DNA from: Dermanyssus gallinae | Lineage: Eukaryota; Arthropoda; Arachnida; Mesostigmata; Dermanyssidae | Assembly: GCA_003439945.1 (NCBI GenBank) | Contig: QVRM01000998.1 | Location: 186,001 to 250,000, forward strand | Direction of reading: 5' to 3' | DNA: 64,000 nucleotides | Shown: one piece after another, positions 45,625-58,012 of the stretch | Layout: each line of letters begins with the position of its first letter | Numbering within the stretch: position 1 is the stretch's first letter | Translations under genes and position numbers: made by a program | Notes under the pieces: model-generated | The model's database searches: none | Told to the model about the DNA's origin: nothing | What the model saw: the letters and a program-made list of their open reading frames with translations, nothing else

Positions 45625-46260
45625 TCAAAGACGTGAAGAAAACAAAGCGATCTTTAGGGAGACAAAATTGGAGGAGCAACAAATCTGCGTCAAGTTCTGT
45701 GTTAAAAACTAAATTATCTGTTCTAAAGTGGTGGGAATGTTGCTTATGTTGATCAGGCAGTGCCCCAAAATATTGCGTTTACATGGCACCGTAGATTTCG
45801 CGAGGGACGTCAAGAGACCGAAGATGAACTTCGTTCGGGAAGGCCTTCGACGTCATTAACAAGAGAAGACGTTGAAAAGTTTGTGGTAATCGCCATGGTT
45901 CGTGGTTATCCATGGTCTTCTGTCAAACAATTTTTGGATCCAACATCACGACAACGCACCGGCGCACACACACCGTAATTGATTTCGGAATATTTGATGA
46001 CACTCCGCAACCTCCGTATTTGCCGGACGTGGTTCCGTGCGACTTTTTCCTATTCCCATGGATATTCTTTTGTCCGTGAAGGGACAACGTTTCGAGACGA
46101 AAGAGGGAATACAGAAAACATCACAGGGACAACTCAACACAATTGCGATAGATACAAGTGCGCTGCAGCGGGCGGATGCTATTTGAAAAAAAAACAAGAA
46201 TACTTTAGAAAATTAAATAAATATTCCTTTCTTTACAAAAATATATCAGAACTTTCTGAT
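45625..46260 (+). pseudogene. Mariner transposase pseudogene with internal deletion
   Basis: The + strand reads QICVKFCVKN (about 45680), then FTWHRRFREGRQETED and LRSGRPSTS (45775-45860), the N-terminal DNA-binding region. About 60 bp later comes HHDNAPAHT (about 45935-45965), then YLPDVVPCDFFLFP (46015-46060) and KGQRFETKEGIQ (46085-46120). The middle of the protein, including the first catalytic Asp (the GDESW block), is deleted, and several frameshifts occur. The C-terminal tail with KKKQEYFRKLNKYSF follows to about 46260, next to a (TA)n tract at 46267-46305. Same broad clade as the intact 31.5-kb copy but clearly a different, older element. Confidence 0.78.
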
Positions 46261-46263
46261 CCG

Positions 46264-46266
<3 letters not shown>

Positions 46267-46305
<39 letters not shown>
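46267..46305. repeat. (TA)n microsatellite
   Basis: About 19 TA units at the 3' edge of the mariner pseudogene. Confidence 0.95.
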
Positions 46306-46308
<3 letters not shown>

Positions 46309-47292
46309 GCACACTGTCATTGTTGCTTAAAGTTATGGTATTATTGCTTTGTTGCGAATTTAAACTATATATATATATATATATGCCGTTAAACAATACA
46401 GCTCGTTAACGTTGTTCGTCGTTTCGTAATTAGGCAATTAGTTTGATCAGTGAAGCTCACCAACCAGCGACTATGTTGCGACACCCTGTCGATATATCAC
46501 AGCAACCGAACGCAAATTGCCATTCATGGGCTCTCCTATATTATGGCGCTTTCCTCCCTATTTCTCTCTCCTTGCTCTGCTACACCGGGTTGTTGGGGCT
46601 AATGGGACGACGAGTGGTGAGACGAGTGAGAGATGCGTCGAGGGTATGCTCATAGTGTTACTGACAAAGTAACTGCTGCCGCTTTAATTTTTTGTAATAG
46701 TTAATTCACTATGTTTCTTTGTCCCGAGTGGAAGCCTTCAGAACAAATCAATAGTTGTTTCAATTTATACAGCATACGCGTTGTTTAGCGTCAACTGAAA
46801 CCTTGCAACCCTACACAGACGAGAATCGACAGCGTTACGTCTTGTAGATGAGAGCACCTTGCAATCGTATTATGCACCGTTGCCGCCACTCACTGGCACG
46901 ACACTGTTGTGAGGCCCGACAGGTTGAGTTGGGTACGCCAAAATCACGCACAAGGACCGGGTGTTACAGTACCTAAAAATACAGACGCTAGGACGTAGGA
47001 ACAAAAGAGACACTTAAGGAAAAAGAACCCGACCAGCGCAGCCTAAAAGAAAGCGAGCGGCGCACAGTACTCGAAAAAAAGATGCCTTATTGTTGTCATA
47101 TAAAGCATTTTCGCGATTGTATGCAAAGATGGTCTCTTTCATACCGCGCTAGGTTCGTCTAGCTTTAGACACTCACGGCTTCTGAGCCTGTTTAGGGTAA
47201 AACAATGGAATCTTATATTGATGCTTGGAAAACCGTTTCACAAAAAACGAAACATTGTCGTGATTCTAATTGTTGAGAGAGAAAGAGAAGCG

Positions 47293-47298
<6 letters not shown>
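46306..47298. other. Non-coding stretch
   Basis: A short TA tract at 46366-46384; nothing else recognised. Confidence 0.4.
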
Positions 47299-47324
<26 letters not shown>

Positions 47325-47326
47325 TG

Positions 47327-47370
47327 TAGGCACCTTTCGATCCCGACAGTATACTGCTGTATATCATATA

Positions 47371-47431
<61 letters not shown>

Positions 47432-47463
47432 TACATATATATGTCGGGATCGAAAGGTGCCTA
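47327..47463. repeat. (TA)n tract enclosed by a perfect 22-bp inverted repeat
   Basis: taggcacctttcgatcccga plus ca (47327-47348) and its exact reverse complement (47442-47463) bracket an imperfect then pure (TA)n run. An inner gtatac pair extends the symmetry in part. A further (TA)n tract (47299-47324) lies just outside the left arm. Same architecture as 7679-7784 but different arm sequence. Confidence 0.92.
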
Positions 47464-48087
47464 TTATTATTGAGGAGCTTAATTTTCACGCCTCATATAT
47501 TACACAATATTTGTAACTGATCTAAGAAGTCTTTACTAAATTAAGTTTCCCTTTGACTACCAGAGAAAATTGCATAACGTTGATAGCCGCCACGCTTCCT
47601 GTCGACGGACATTACGAGCAATCTATTCTCGTTAATCGTGAGAAAGAACCTTGGTCGTTAATTACGCCTCCAATCTTCTTCGTCGATCAGAAGATGCAAG
47701 AGGTTTTTGAATCATTGAACTTGAATAGTCGGGTTTGATTATGCGCGTCCCCCTTCCCCAGATTTGGCAAACCTTGAAGAAATGATCTGCGTGTCTGTAC
47801 CAAGGAAAATCACATATAAAGGATAGCGGCGAGCGGTTCCAGCCCAGTGTAAAAACGTACTACTCTATCAACGTTACGATAGACAAGCACCCCGTCAGAC
47901 TTACTTGACCTAAGTGGTCACTCCTACGACGTGCAGCCTTCCGAGCTGCTCGTGCAATCCTCAACGTCAGCAACAGCCATCTGTGCATTGTGTTAGCGTG
48001 CCGTTCCATTGGTCAACGCATCATATCATCAAACAGTATCCATATAGCACAAGCGCATAGAGGACAGCAGGACGGCCATTTGTCGGG
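47464..48087. other. Non-coding stretch
   Basis: Nothing recognised. Confidence 0.4.
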
Positions 48088-48204
48088 ACGGCCGTCACAT
48101 ATAAAGAATAGCCACCACATATAAAGGATGGCCGCCACATATAAGGATGGCCGCCACATAGGAAGGATGGCCGCCACATATGAAGGATAGCCGCCACATA
48201 GTCG
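48088..48204. repeat. 20-bp minisatellite, six units
   Basis: Six consecutive units of about 20 bp with consensus ggatggccgccacatataaa and a few substitutions per unit. Open frames on the minus strand repeat a W/C-rich peptide because of it and are not called. Confidence 0.92.
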
Positions 48205-49635
48205 TATAGTGCTGCAGTGCCGAGGAACATGCAGACAGCTAGAAGTGTAATCAAGTGACCCCAGATAGTGGTAGCTCGACAATCGGACCTCGGCAAGCTT
48301 TTGCATTGCAAGTGGAGCAGAACGCGGCCATTCCCACAAACATGTGGTCGGGGATTGAAAACAATCTCGCCGACTATCTTAGCGCTGAACATCAGCGTAG
48401 TTCGCCGTTCTGCTAGAGATCGCCGCAAGTTCTCCGCATCCAAGCTGCCTTTGCCCTCGCCCCCTAGCTGCAACTACATCCACTACAACTTTTTTACGAC
48501 AACGGCCAACCACCATTCCTACTGATGCTACCAGTACTAACTAGCAGGCCCACGCTAACGTGGGCCCACGTCTTGACACTCGTCGTCGAGGTCGGATCTG
48601 CCTTGCAAATTAGCGACTTCAACTCGATCCGCCTGCACTTCGCTTTATCTCTTCAATCGCTGTTTCGCTGCCTTCGCACCCCTTCTCTATGTACAAGACA
48701 GCTGAGCTACGGCGGAGCTACGGTACTTCGTGCAGTTTGCGAATTGAGCCAGGCTGGGCAAATCCTCGGCCCTCGGTCTTCGGTGATGGTAGCCGTCGTC
48801 GTCGTCGTTGTAGGTAAATAAATATTCCTCCTCTCCCGGCGGCCTCTTCCACTACGAGACCTCTATTTCACTGGCATCTACCGTAAGACCCTGCGGTACC
48901 TAGCTGGTACCCAGCTTCGGCTTTCACTCGGCTCTGTCTCTCCGCCCGCCTGGCTACGGACACTTACGTCCTGTAAGCAGCTGTTGCCTGCGAAGATTTG
49001 CGTTCCAACGGTTCGTTTCGACGGCTGCCAACCTGGGCCCATTTATCTCATTAGTACTCGCCGTCTGCTAAGCAAGCAAGCAAGCAAACAACCAACTTAC
49101 CAGCATCCGTCCGCTTTCGCTAATTTATGCTGCTACAAGACTAAATTACGTCACGGCGTAGTCGGCAGAGTGCGGCTAACATACGTAGCACCAGCGCACA
49201 GACTATAATGCAACTATTCAAATTGCATTATTATACGCACTAAACATATTATATACTATGGAATATAGTATATAGTCCCCGGGTTTTATATCGCTGGGCG
49301 GCGGCAGTAGCAGACTTGGTACCTGTAGGGATGGCAGATAGTAGTAGGTGCTGTTAATTCTTTACGGGGATCTGCGTTTTCTGGCTCGAATCTAGTCTGG
49401 CATGAGATCACGCCCAAGTCGTCCTATTTTGAAGGGGTGACTAAAATTGTTCAAAATTCAGAGACAGTGCACCATCCGCGCGACAGACGACAGCAGTTAG
49501 CCTTACTCAGGCGGAGCTGAAATGCTAGGAAACGAGTACAACCTAAGCATATTCAATATATGTTTCATCGCTAATATACGTTTTAGAGAGAGAGAGAGAG
49601 AGAATAAAGGCAAATGTAGTACACAATCATTTATG

Positions 49636-49697
<62 letters not shown>

Positions 49698-50546
49698 CTT
49701 TACAAACTGTAGTCTGATTAGCTGCCTGTTCGGTATCCGGGCAACATGACTAACTTATTACAAGGTCATTGTAATCCCACAATGCACGTTGGATCTGCTA
49801 ACGTTAAAGTTTATCGGATTTAGTCAGATAACCTACGCAGTAGGTGACACTCGCAGAAGGCTTGCTTCACTGTTGCTGCTGCTGCTGTTGTTGTTGTTGT
49901 TATTGCCTGCCAATACTATTATTAGTAGAGTCACAAGTGTGTGGGTTCTGGGCCGTCGAACTGTATCAGATGGGGAATAGGGCAGCACCGTTGACAGGCG
50001 TTTCGCGGCGCTAGAATAGGTTGCTCGAGATAACGAGCTTCAGCAGGGGCAAGCGCTTTGATTGTGTGCTCCGAGCAGATCCTGTCGGTGGCCAGTCGGC
50101 AACAGTCATCTGGCTCGGGACAAAGTCAGTCCCGCGGGAAACTCGTCGCATTTGTGCAGCATGCAGAAACGTCATCAGCTGTCATCTGCAATGTATGCAA
50201 GCGACAATGTATCTATCTATCTATCTATCTCTCTATCCTGCATCGCATGCGAGAACTGCAGAAGCAAGCAACAGCAGACAAAGCAACAGACAGCGGCGTT
50301 CACTGTCGAGGTGGTTCCGCCGAAGGTCGTTTCCCTGAGGTGCGCGCGCGCGGAGCGAGCGCCTCGTGCATCGCCTTCCGCACGGCACCGCACTCCATTG
50401 TTCCCCTCGCAGCTCTCTCGCGCAGCGCGTCAGTTGCTCGCAGCTTAGAACGCGGCTAACTGATGAATGATGATGGCTTAGGACTTTGTTGTCACCACAA
50501 TGCATAGCGTTCTGTCAGGTTTAAGCCGGGTAAAATATACAACGGG

Positions 50547-50583
<37 letters not shown>

Positions 50584-52590
50584 TGGACAAATCTAATTTT
50601 GTTACATTATTACGTCTAAGTAACATATATATATATGTCTAGTGCAAAATCATATTTTGCAAAAGAAGCTTCTTTTCCCATAATGTTTTACAACAGCATA
50701 TCGGCGGGACAATGTGATAGACATGATCCGCGATATTAATCCATGAATCTCGAGTTCGATTCAAGTCCGACAAGACAATAGATTAAATAGAACGCCAAAA
50801 GCTACCACACCATAATTGTGATCACTATAATTAATTTCACATGCATACGTTGTGTCCCAAACGGTTATCGGAACGAGAGTGCCAATTAATGTCAAAGCTA
50901 AAATTCGACTTCGTTCGACATTGTTAGTTTGTTTCCACTTCTACTGTATATACGACATAGGTGCGGCGTTCTAGTGCAAATGGTTCTCTATATTCTAATA
51001 TGCTGGGCCAGCTGTGTGACTTTAAGATATAATGCCCATGAAGCACAATCTTACTTGACGTCTGCCCATCAGTGTTTTTTGCGTAAAGATCCCGCCAGTT
51101 ATATGAAGTGTGTGCGCGATTCTATAGCGAGATCTGATAGAAATATATACTACAATCGTTTTGTTGACATTGTATATATATATATACACTCGAGGGGCTG
51201 GTGCCCTTAACCATCCCTTCTATCAAGCCATTGTTATTTAGTAGGCTTGTTTGCACTGTACATATATGCTTTAATTTCGCTCACCATATGTACACAAATG
51301 CATTTTATACAATATAGGCAGCACATATGAAAACATATGGCAACCTGTACGCCATAGTTACAACAGAAAATACTTTGACAAAATACGAACAAGGCTCGAC
51401 ATTTGACGCCCCTGCACTGTGAAAACCCCGCTACCCGTCTGATACGTTGATACACGGATTAGGTACAATTTACTGAGAATATAAAACTCTAAGCTAGGCT
51501 TATTTAATCATTACATATTATAATTATCTGACTATATAATACAAGAGATAAGCACGATCAGTATGGTCGTGTTCCATGTGTCACATGGGTTCCATGGGTC
51601 ACGTTCGGTGTGAACAAAAAAGTCTGGAAGTTACACCTAGATACGTACAATGAGTTAGATAACTTAAATGATCGCGTGTAAACATGTGATATAAATATCT
51701 TTTTTCAACGCACGACTAATCGGAGTCTATGTTGTAAGCAAAAATCATCAACATTCCACGAGCTTTGCTAAAGTAAGCTGTACTACGCAACACTGTATCT
51801 TATTCGCCGCAGCGACACAGTCTAAGATGTGTGTATGATATTACCCTCATACCCTCACAAACCCTCATAAATTCTATTTTAAAGCAAAACAGTAGAAAAA
51901 CCCTTGAACTATTCGTATTTGCGGGCATCTCTTCAGACTCTCTAGTAATTATGCACGAGATTTTGCAATAATTTCCGTGGGAATTATTCATGACATATAA
52001 GTAAGTGATATCAGATTGTCGCCAGGTTGAGACTCCATTATGTAGGCGATTCGATCATGCTACGACGAATCTGTTAATCTTAAATTAGCAACTGCGCAAT
52101 CTGAAGATCCAAACGTCAACAATGCTGCGCCAATCGTCCTTGCAAGCAGTTAATTGTTTTGCTTTTCCTAAAATGCACCACACATCAAAGCTTTTAAGAA
52201 ATTAAAAGTCTTTCTTTCATCAGGAGTTTTCTATTATTTTTTTTTGCAAGATTTTGTAAATATAATATACCCACACGATACGCACGCCAATTAATAAAAT
52301 TACGCTATTAATCTTCAAACGCGTTTTAATAAATTAAATATTTTGAAGGCACTCAAAGACAAATTAGCTAAGTGCTGCAAATCAAATTACGTAGAATCAA
52401 TATTTTTTAGCGCAAAAGTCACACAATATCTACGCACGAAGGCGCAATTATTCTAGCTTTTAGTAAAAAAAAGCCTTAGTAGTTTGCGCGATGTTCAACA
52501 TAGTGTTTTTGGTAATGCTCATTGTTTAGCTGTTGCGGCTTGCGTACCGGCAGTGGAAACAATCAGAGTTAGGCTTAGGCCACCTATTAC
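48205..52590. other. Long non-coding stretch
   Basis: Contains (GA)n at about 49587-49606, long (TA)n tracts (49637-49693 and 50549-50581), (GTT/GCT)n (49873-49905) and (TATC)n (50208-50238). The open frames at 50021-50505 overlap on both strands and have no recognisable domain. Confidence 0.4.
49637..49693. repeat. (TA)n microsatellite, long
   Basis: About 28 TA units. Confidence 0.95.
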
Positions 52591-52689
52591 CACTTCAGCT
52601 TCACTTTCTTTTTGTGGAGTGGCAGGGAAAGGTGACGCTGTTAGATGTGTACCTTGCCAGGGAGCTTTGGGATGGAATGGCATGCACTA

Positions 52690-52965
52690 GTCGGCACGTG
52701 TACACAAGGTACATTTGTGCATGACTATCATCGCTTGGTATGTTTGACCCAAGGATTTCACTAAGTTGGCGATCAATGTCGCTGCCGGTTCTACTCGCAG
52801 ATATGCGCTCAATACTGCGCAGCAAGCTTCCGGACACATCGGAGGTTTTTTCTCTCCGGAGGGACAGTCGCTGACGTGTTCAAATTGTATATAATGACGA
52901 CTGTATTGTATGTATTTACCATCTTGAATTGCAAAGTTATTGCGAAATAAACAATATGTATGTAT
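52690..52965 (+). mobile_element. 3' fragment of the non-LTR element seen at 2.6-3.1 kb
   Basis: Shares the blocks tcatcgcttgg, caaggatttcactaagttgg, cgatcaatgtcgctgccggt, tctactcgcagatatgcgct and gttcaaattgtatataatga with 2873-3100 at the same spacing. Ends in gaaataaacaatatgtatgt. No RT motif survives here; only the terminal part is present. Confidence 0.75.
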
Positions 52966-53754
52966 TGTTTAGCGGCTTTTTATCAGGAGGCAGTTAGGCC
53001 GTGACTACAACGTTTTACGTGGCTAGCTGACTCGATATCCTTTTTGAAAGGCCATCTAGTGCGTTACTCTACTCAGGTCTGGTATATAAACCCTTAATCT
53101 ATCCGCTCATATTTTGGACTCGCGTGTCATATATGTAACAATACGTATTTGTAAAATTCACCAGGAGTCATACAAAAGTACTGGACGATCTAAATCTAAT
53201 CCAGCGCACCACGTTTCCAGCAATTCTGGAAATAGGATTAGATAGATGATTGAAGAGAATTACTGGTTATGCAAGGTTCATTGCACAACGCAGTACTGTA
53301 CGTATGTGTTTGGTGAGATAGGCTTTCAGTAACGCCTAAATAGAAAGTAAATAATGATAATGTTTTATCATATGTGGCTATCATTGAACGAGCATGATTG
53401 TCATAATCCTGAGTCGCATCCGTAAATATCCAATGGCGAACTTCTTCCAATAAAGCTATAATTCAATTGAGATCTTCACGTGCCGAACAGATCGTTAAAC
53501 CAAGTAATGTGTGTACTATGTACAATAGAACATAACGAAATATCCAATTGACGCTATGTTCTACGATAAGCTTAACGCAATTAGCAGTTAGTTGCCATGG
53601 TCGGCATTAGTTAAGGCGTCGACTTATGAGCAATAGCTGCTGTTTTGGCCCCTCCTCTGCAAGCTTACATCATTGTCAACATAGGCAAGATGCATTACGC
53701 ATCGTTAAGGGTGTGGCACCACGCTAATGAGTATGACGAGAGAACGATACAGCG

Positions 53755-53802
<48 letters not shown>

Positions 53803-53988
53803 CCTATTCCAATAGTGTATTACAGGTCTACTTTTGTGTCGCCTCAAGTTACAAGCCTTTATTATTATCGAATATGTTAGCACGTCGTCTATGCTTACTT
53901 TTCATTGAATGAAGAGCAAATTCGAAATCAGCTACAATATTGCTTCCAGCCGCCACGCAGATTCGGATATTGCTAATAGCTGCCCGAC

Positions 53989-54030
<42 letters not shown>

Positions 54031-54053
54031 TACGTTTGTCTGCAAATTCTTGT
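52966..54053. other. Non-coding stretch
   Basis: A (TA)n tract at 53757-53800, then (CT)n followed by (AT)n at 53991-54030. Nothing else recognised. Confidence 0.4.
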
Positions 54054-54120
54054 CATGTCTGCAATTGACAAAGTTGGCTTTTGACTATGTTCAAGCCAAC
54101 TTCAGTCAATTGCAGGCATG
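54054..54120. repeat. Imperfect hairpin, arms about 27 bp
   Basis: catgtctgcaattgac, then aaagttggctt, pairs with aagccaacttc, then agtcaattgcaggcatg, with two or three mismatches and a loop of about 13 bases. Confidence 0.85.
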
Positions 54121-54765
54121 GTGGAAGTTTTAGCAGGCAGTAAACGAAAACGCCCGCTCAATCAGCTATTAGACCCGAAAACGACTGTTTCAGGGAGTTG
54201 AGCAGAGCGAAAACACAAGTTTAAGTTCGGTTTGTTGTTTACTGCCGTGTTTTCTTTTCTGTTTCTGACTGGGCCGATTCTTTGACATAGATCGCTTGCC
54301 GCTCGATTCGAAGGTTTCGAGACCAATGAGTGAGCTGGCGCCTTGAAAAAATTAGGGGAAATGTTATAACTCCGTTTTAATCTGCTCTATATTTGGACAT
54401 AATTGAAAATAGAAGCCGAACACGTGCCTACATATTCCATCAGTATCGTTTGCTGGATAGAAGTCAACCACAAATACATACAAAGTCAACAAACGACTTA
54501 TATACATATAGTTGACAGAAGTTGGCTCAACTGCAACAGTAACTGCAGATATACCTCAAACTGTCGACAGACTTCAAACTACATTGCGGCTACAATTAGT
54601 ACCGACCACCGACAGGCTAGTTTCTCGTTGTAGAGACAGCTGTGGAAGGCGGCTGATGCTGCTGCTGTTGTTCCTTCTGCTGAATCTGCTAGGAAATCAG
54701 CAATTGTGCTTGCTGCCCCCAGCGACCAGCTGACCATTCTAAAGCTGAAGTTCTGGTTCAAGCCT
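54121..54765. other. Non-coding stretch
   Basis: Nothing recognised. Confidence 0.35.
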
Positions 54766-55077
54766 AGAATTAAAACATTTTTTTTAAGGAGGTTGTTTTC
54801 AATTCTAAACTATCCTCCGTCCCCTACGGGCTTGGCACCTAACCTGAGGTATATCTTCAATGCACCGAGGGCCGGACATGTTGAGATATCTAGGGTTTCC
54901 CCAACAGTCCTTGTGGCAGTATGGCCGCTGACCTTCGGAGCGGTATGGTTTATCATCTATCCTCAATTAGCATCGCTCAAAGAAAATTCGACCCACAACA
55001 GGAATCGAACCGGCGACGCCCCGGTAGATGACAGCCATGACCAGCGCACTAGTCCCCCTAGACCACGCCGCCACAAG
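54766..55077 (-). mobile_element. tRNA-derived SINE, family C (copy 3, most complete)
   Basis: The minus strand starts near 55077 with tgtggcggcgtggtctaggg (box A region). Box B is ccggttcgattcctg at about 54998-55012. The body contains gaaaccctagatatctcaac and ttgaagatatacctcaggtt, and ends at the TTTTAATTCTAG tail (54766). The clean boxes make this the best representative of the family. The 237-codon open frame across it is a shadow. Confidence 0.87.
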
Positions 55078-55079
55078 GT

Positions 55080-56395
55080 TCAAGCCTCAAGACACAGGTC
55101 GAACGTAAAACAACGCTCAATATCTCAACAAATCTCTAGTCCACCCACTCTGGCCCATTGGGGGTGGTCGACCAGACAAGCGTGGCGCTGCCTGTATGGC
55201 CGCTTGTCAAATGGGGCTCGACAAACAAACAAGCAAGCAGGTGCTATGCTGCCGTGGAGACCATACCGACGATGCGGGCGGCAGTGTGGCGGCAATGACT
55301 GGGGTGTGCTCAAACGTGCAAGTAACAAAAGAAGAAAGCGATCCAGTGTGGAGGTAGGGCGAAAGGAAAGGAAGGCAGAGAGGGAGAAAAAAGGAAAAAC
55401 GCAAAAGAGAGGGGGATAGAAAGAGGGACGACCAAAGCTGAGAATGAACGCAGCGAAAAATGTTCAGACAGACAGACAAAAAACAGGCGACAAACAACAC
55501 TCGCTGGGACAGTGATCATGTTGATGATGATGATGATGATGAGAATGACAATGACTGGTCCGACGGGGGGGGTTGCCGCCAGATGTAGGTCTGTAGGCGG
55601 GAGGGGGTAAATTACAGTCTGCGGCTGTTTGTCGGTCATTAAACAAACGCTAGTTAGCTCACTCATCCGCTCACTCACTCAGCTGGTCTATGTGACTGTT
55701 TACTTGCTGCCAGTCATTAATCGGCGAATGAAGAGTAAATGAGCCAGAGTCATCAGTGCCCCAGACGTCGGTCCGTCACTCTGCGAGTTCTCTGACACTC
55801 TCTACTTCTTTTTTCGACTGTCGACGGCCGGACATCGGTCACTGCCTGTCAGACAGTCAATGTTTCACACACACACACAAACACAGTCGGTCTTACGTCG
55901 GCCTCTGTGTGTGTGTTGGCTATCATCAAGCTTATTAAGCGGTCAATTAGTCAATCAATCTGCCTGTTTCGCTGTGTATCTGCCTGTTTATTTGTGTGTC
56001 CGGCGATCTGTCCGTCTGTTTGTTAGTTTGTTCGTGTGTCTGGTGATCTGTCTGTTTGTTTGTTTGCGTGTGTGTGTGTGTTCATCTGTATGAATGTTTA
56101 TTGGGCATCAAACTAGCAAGCGGTTGCATAGACAGTCGGACCTGGTCAGGCCGTCCGTGATTGTTTGATTGACTGTCTTTTCCTCTATTTATCTATCCGT
56201 CTATATATTTTTGTGTTTATCTATGTGTCTATTAACTATCAACAGTTGTCTGAATGTCTGCCGATCTATTATACAGTTGTGTGTCTATTGTCGTCGCTAT
56301 CTGCTGCTGCTGCTGCTGCGGCAAGTGTGCTCGCTGCCGTTGGTAAGACGTTGACGGACGCCATCTGATCCACTGTCGTTATCCCTAATACGGCC
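55080..56395. other. Non-coding stretch, pyrimidine-rich
   Basis: (GAT)n at 55517-55540, (AC)n at 55867-55880, and TGTC/TTTG-rich DNA at 55950-56240. No exon recognised. Confidence 0.4.
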
Positions 56396-56399
56396 GTCG

Positions 56400-56540
56400 A
56401 GACCACAGCGCCGCAGCAACAGCAGCAGCTACAACAACAACAATAGCAACAACAACACCAACAACAACAACAGGAACGAATGCAGCATCGGTCAGATTCT
56501 GCTGTTGCTGCTGCTGGCGTTGTTGTTGGTGTTGTTGTTA
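56400..56540. repeat. Inverted CAA/GTT trinucleotide arrays (hairpin)
   Basis: aacaacaacaccaacaacaa (from 56448) is matched in reverse, including the ACC interruption, by ttgttgttggtgttgttgtt (56520-56539). GCA/CTG triplets extend the pairing inward. Confidence 0.85.
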
Positions 56541-56639
56541 GTGCAAGCCAGCGTTAGCGACAGTTTTGCCCTTGCCTCCTTATGGGAAAGAGAGCGGCGA
56601 AGGTTGTCTTTCTTGGGCTGGACGATTATGCCTCTCCAT

Positions 56640-56777
56640 ATGTATATATATATGTATATGTATGTGTGTGTATATAAATGCTTATGTATATGTATATATA
56701 TATATATATATATATACATTCCACGTTGCGCTTGTAGCTTCTCTGTATGTGCCTGTCAATAAGATCTGTTTGTGTAT

Positions 56778-56815
<38 letters not shown>
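56640..56815. repeat. TA/TG-rich microsatellite cluster
   Basis: Tracts of (TA)n with tatgta and tgtg interruptions at 56640-56716 and 56780-56812. Confidence 0.9.
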
Positions 56816-57360
56816 GTGTGTGTCTCCACACGCAAGTCAGATGTGTTTATATGTATGCGTGTGTCTCTCTCTCTCTCTCTGTGTGCATATGAGAGTGTGA
56901 TTGTGGGTGTGTTTATAGCTGTAATGTATCTGTTGATCGTTCACCAATGTGGTGAACATCGTTGTCAACGTGCGCTTCAACGATGTGGCGCATTGCTGCT
57001 GCTGCCGCCGCCCTGTCGAGAAGGAACACGACAGGCAGATAGATAGACAGGTGGACACATAGACAGATAGACAGACAGACACACGGGCAAACAGACGGGC
57101 CGATATGCAGAGAGACAGACAGACAGACAGTGGGGCACCGAGGAGAAGAAGGAAGAAAAACGAGGAGGAAGCGTCGTGGGGGGGGGGACGAAACAGAAAC
57201 AGCGACGGCGAAGACTGCGCGCGCGCCCGGCGAATTGACAGTGGAGCAGTGGACACTGCTCGGGCTGGTCCTGTCGATACCGTCCGCTGACGGACAGTCT
57301 GACCTATTGCAGGAGTACGTTTGTCCTGCAACGTTAACCGAACAAATGAACGACGCGTGA
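56816..57360. other. Non-coding stretch with dinucleotide and tetranucleotide runs
   Basis: (CT)n at 56865-56880, repeated agacag units (57030-57130) and a G-run at 57178-57187. The long minus-strand open frames across 56837-57425 show no recognisable domain. Confidence 0.4.
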
Positions 57361-57379
57361 ATAATGGTTGTAACGGCGA

Positions 57380-57560
57380 CGAAGAACAACAACAGCAACA
57401 ACATCAACAGGAGCAGCAGCAGCATTAACTACAACTACATTAGTACCGCCAACAACAACGATAACAACAACAGCAACAACAATATTACCAACAACAATAA
57501 TAAAACCAACAACACCCACAATAAGAACACCACAACCACAACAATAAAAACAACACAAAC
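57380..57560. repeat. (AAC)n-rich array
   Basis: About 180 bp of AAC/ACA triplets with interruptions. Encodes poly-Asn/Thr frames only by triplet period. Confidence 0.9.
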
Positions 57561-57781
57561 TACAACGACTTGTGCGAACGATACCGACCCGCGCCCGCCA
57601 TCTCTCTGCCCTCCTGGCTGCGTCCTTCTGCAGGATCGATCACTAGTTACCACCAGTAGCAGCATCGCCACATACATTCACAGATACGACACAGGAAACG
57701 CATCCACTTACTTACCCATCCATTCATTCATTCAATTGCACAGCTGACGTGCACCTTTGACTATCCAGCTTGAATTTAGGG

Positions 57782-58012
57782 CGACGGCAACAGCAATAAC
57801 GACAACAGAAACGACGACGACGACAACAACAGTGACAACAACAGTGACAACAACAACAGCGACAACAACAGCGACGACGACGACGACGACAACAACAACA
57901 ACAACAACAACGACGACGACGACAACAACAACAACAACGACAACAACAACAACAGCGACAACAACAACAACAACAACAACGACAACGACGTCAACAACAA
58001 CAACGACGACGC
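57782..58012. repeat. Long (ACA/ACG)n trinucleotide array
   Basis: About 230 bp almost free of T on the + strand. Produces poly-Thr on + and poly-Val/Leu/Ser on -, none of which is called as a gene. Confidence 0.95.

Noticed and set aside
54706..55419. 237-codon + strand open frame
   Set aside because: It reads through a minus-strand family C SINE and then purine-rich DNA; no domain and no splice context.
56837..57425. Overlapping 164- and 170-codon minus-strand open frames
   Set aside because: Low-complexity Cys/Leu/Val/Ser products over tetranucleotide and trinucleotide runs in two frames at once.
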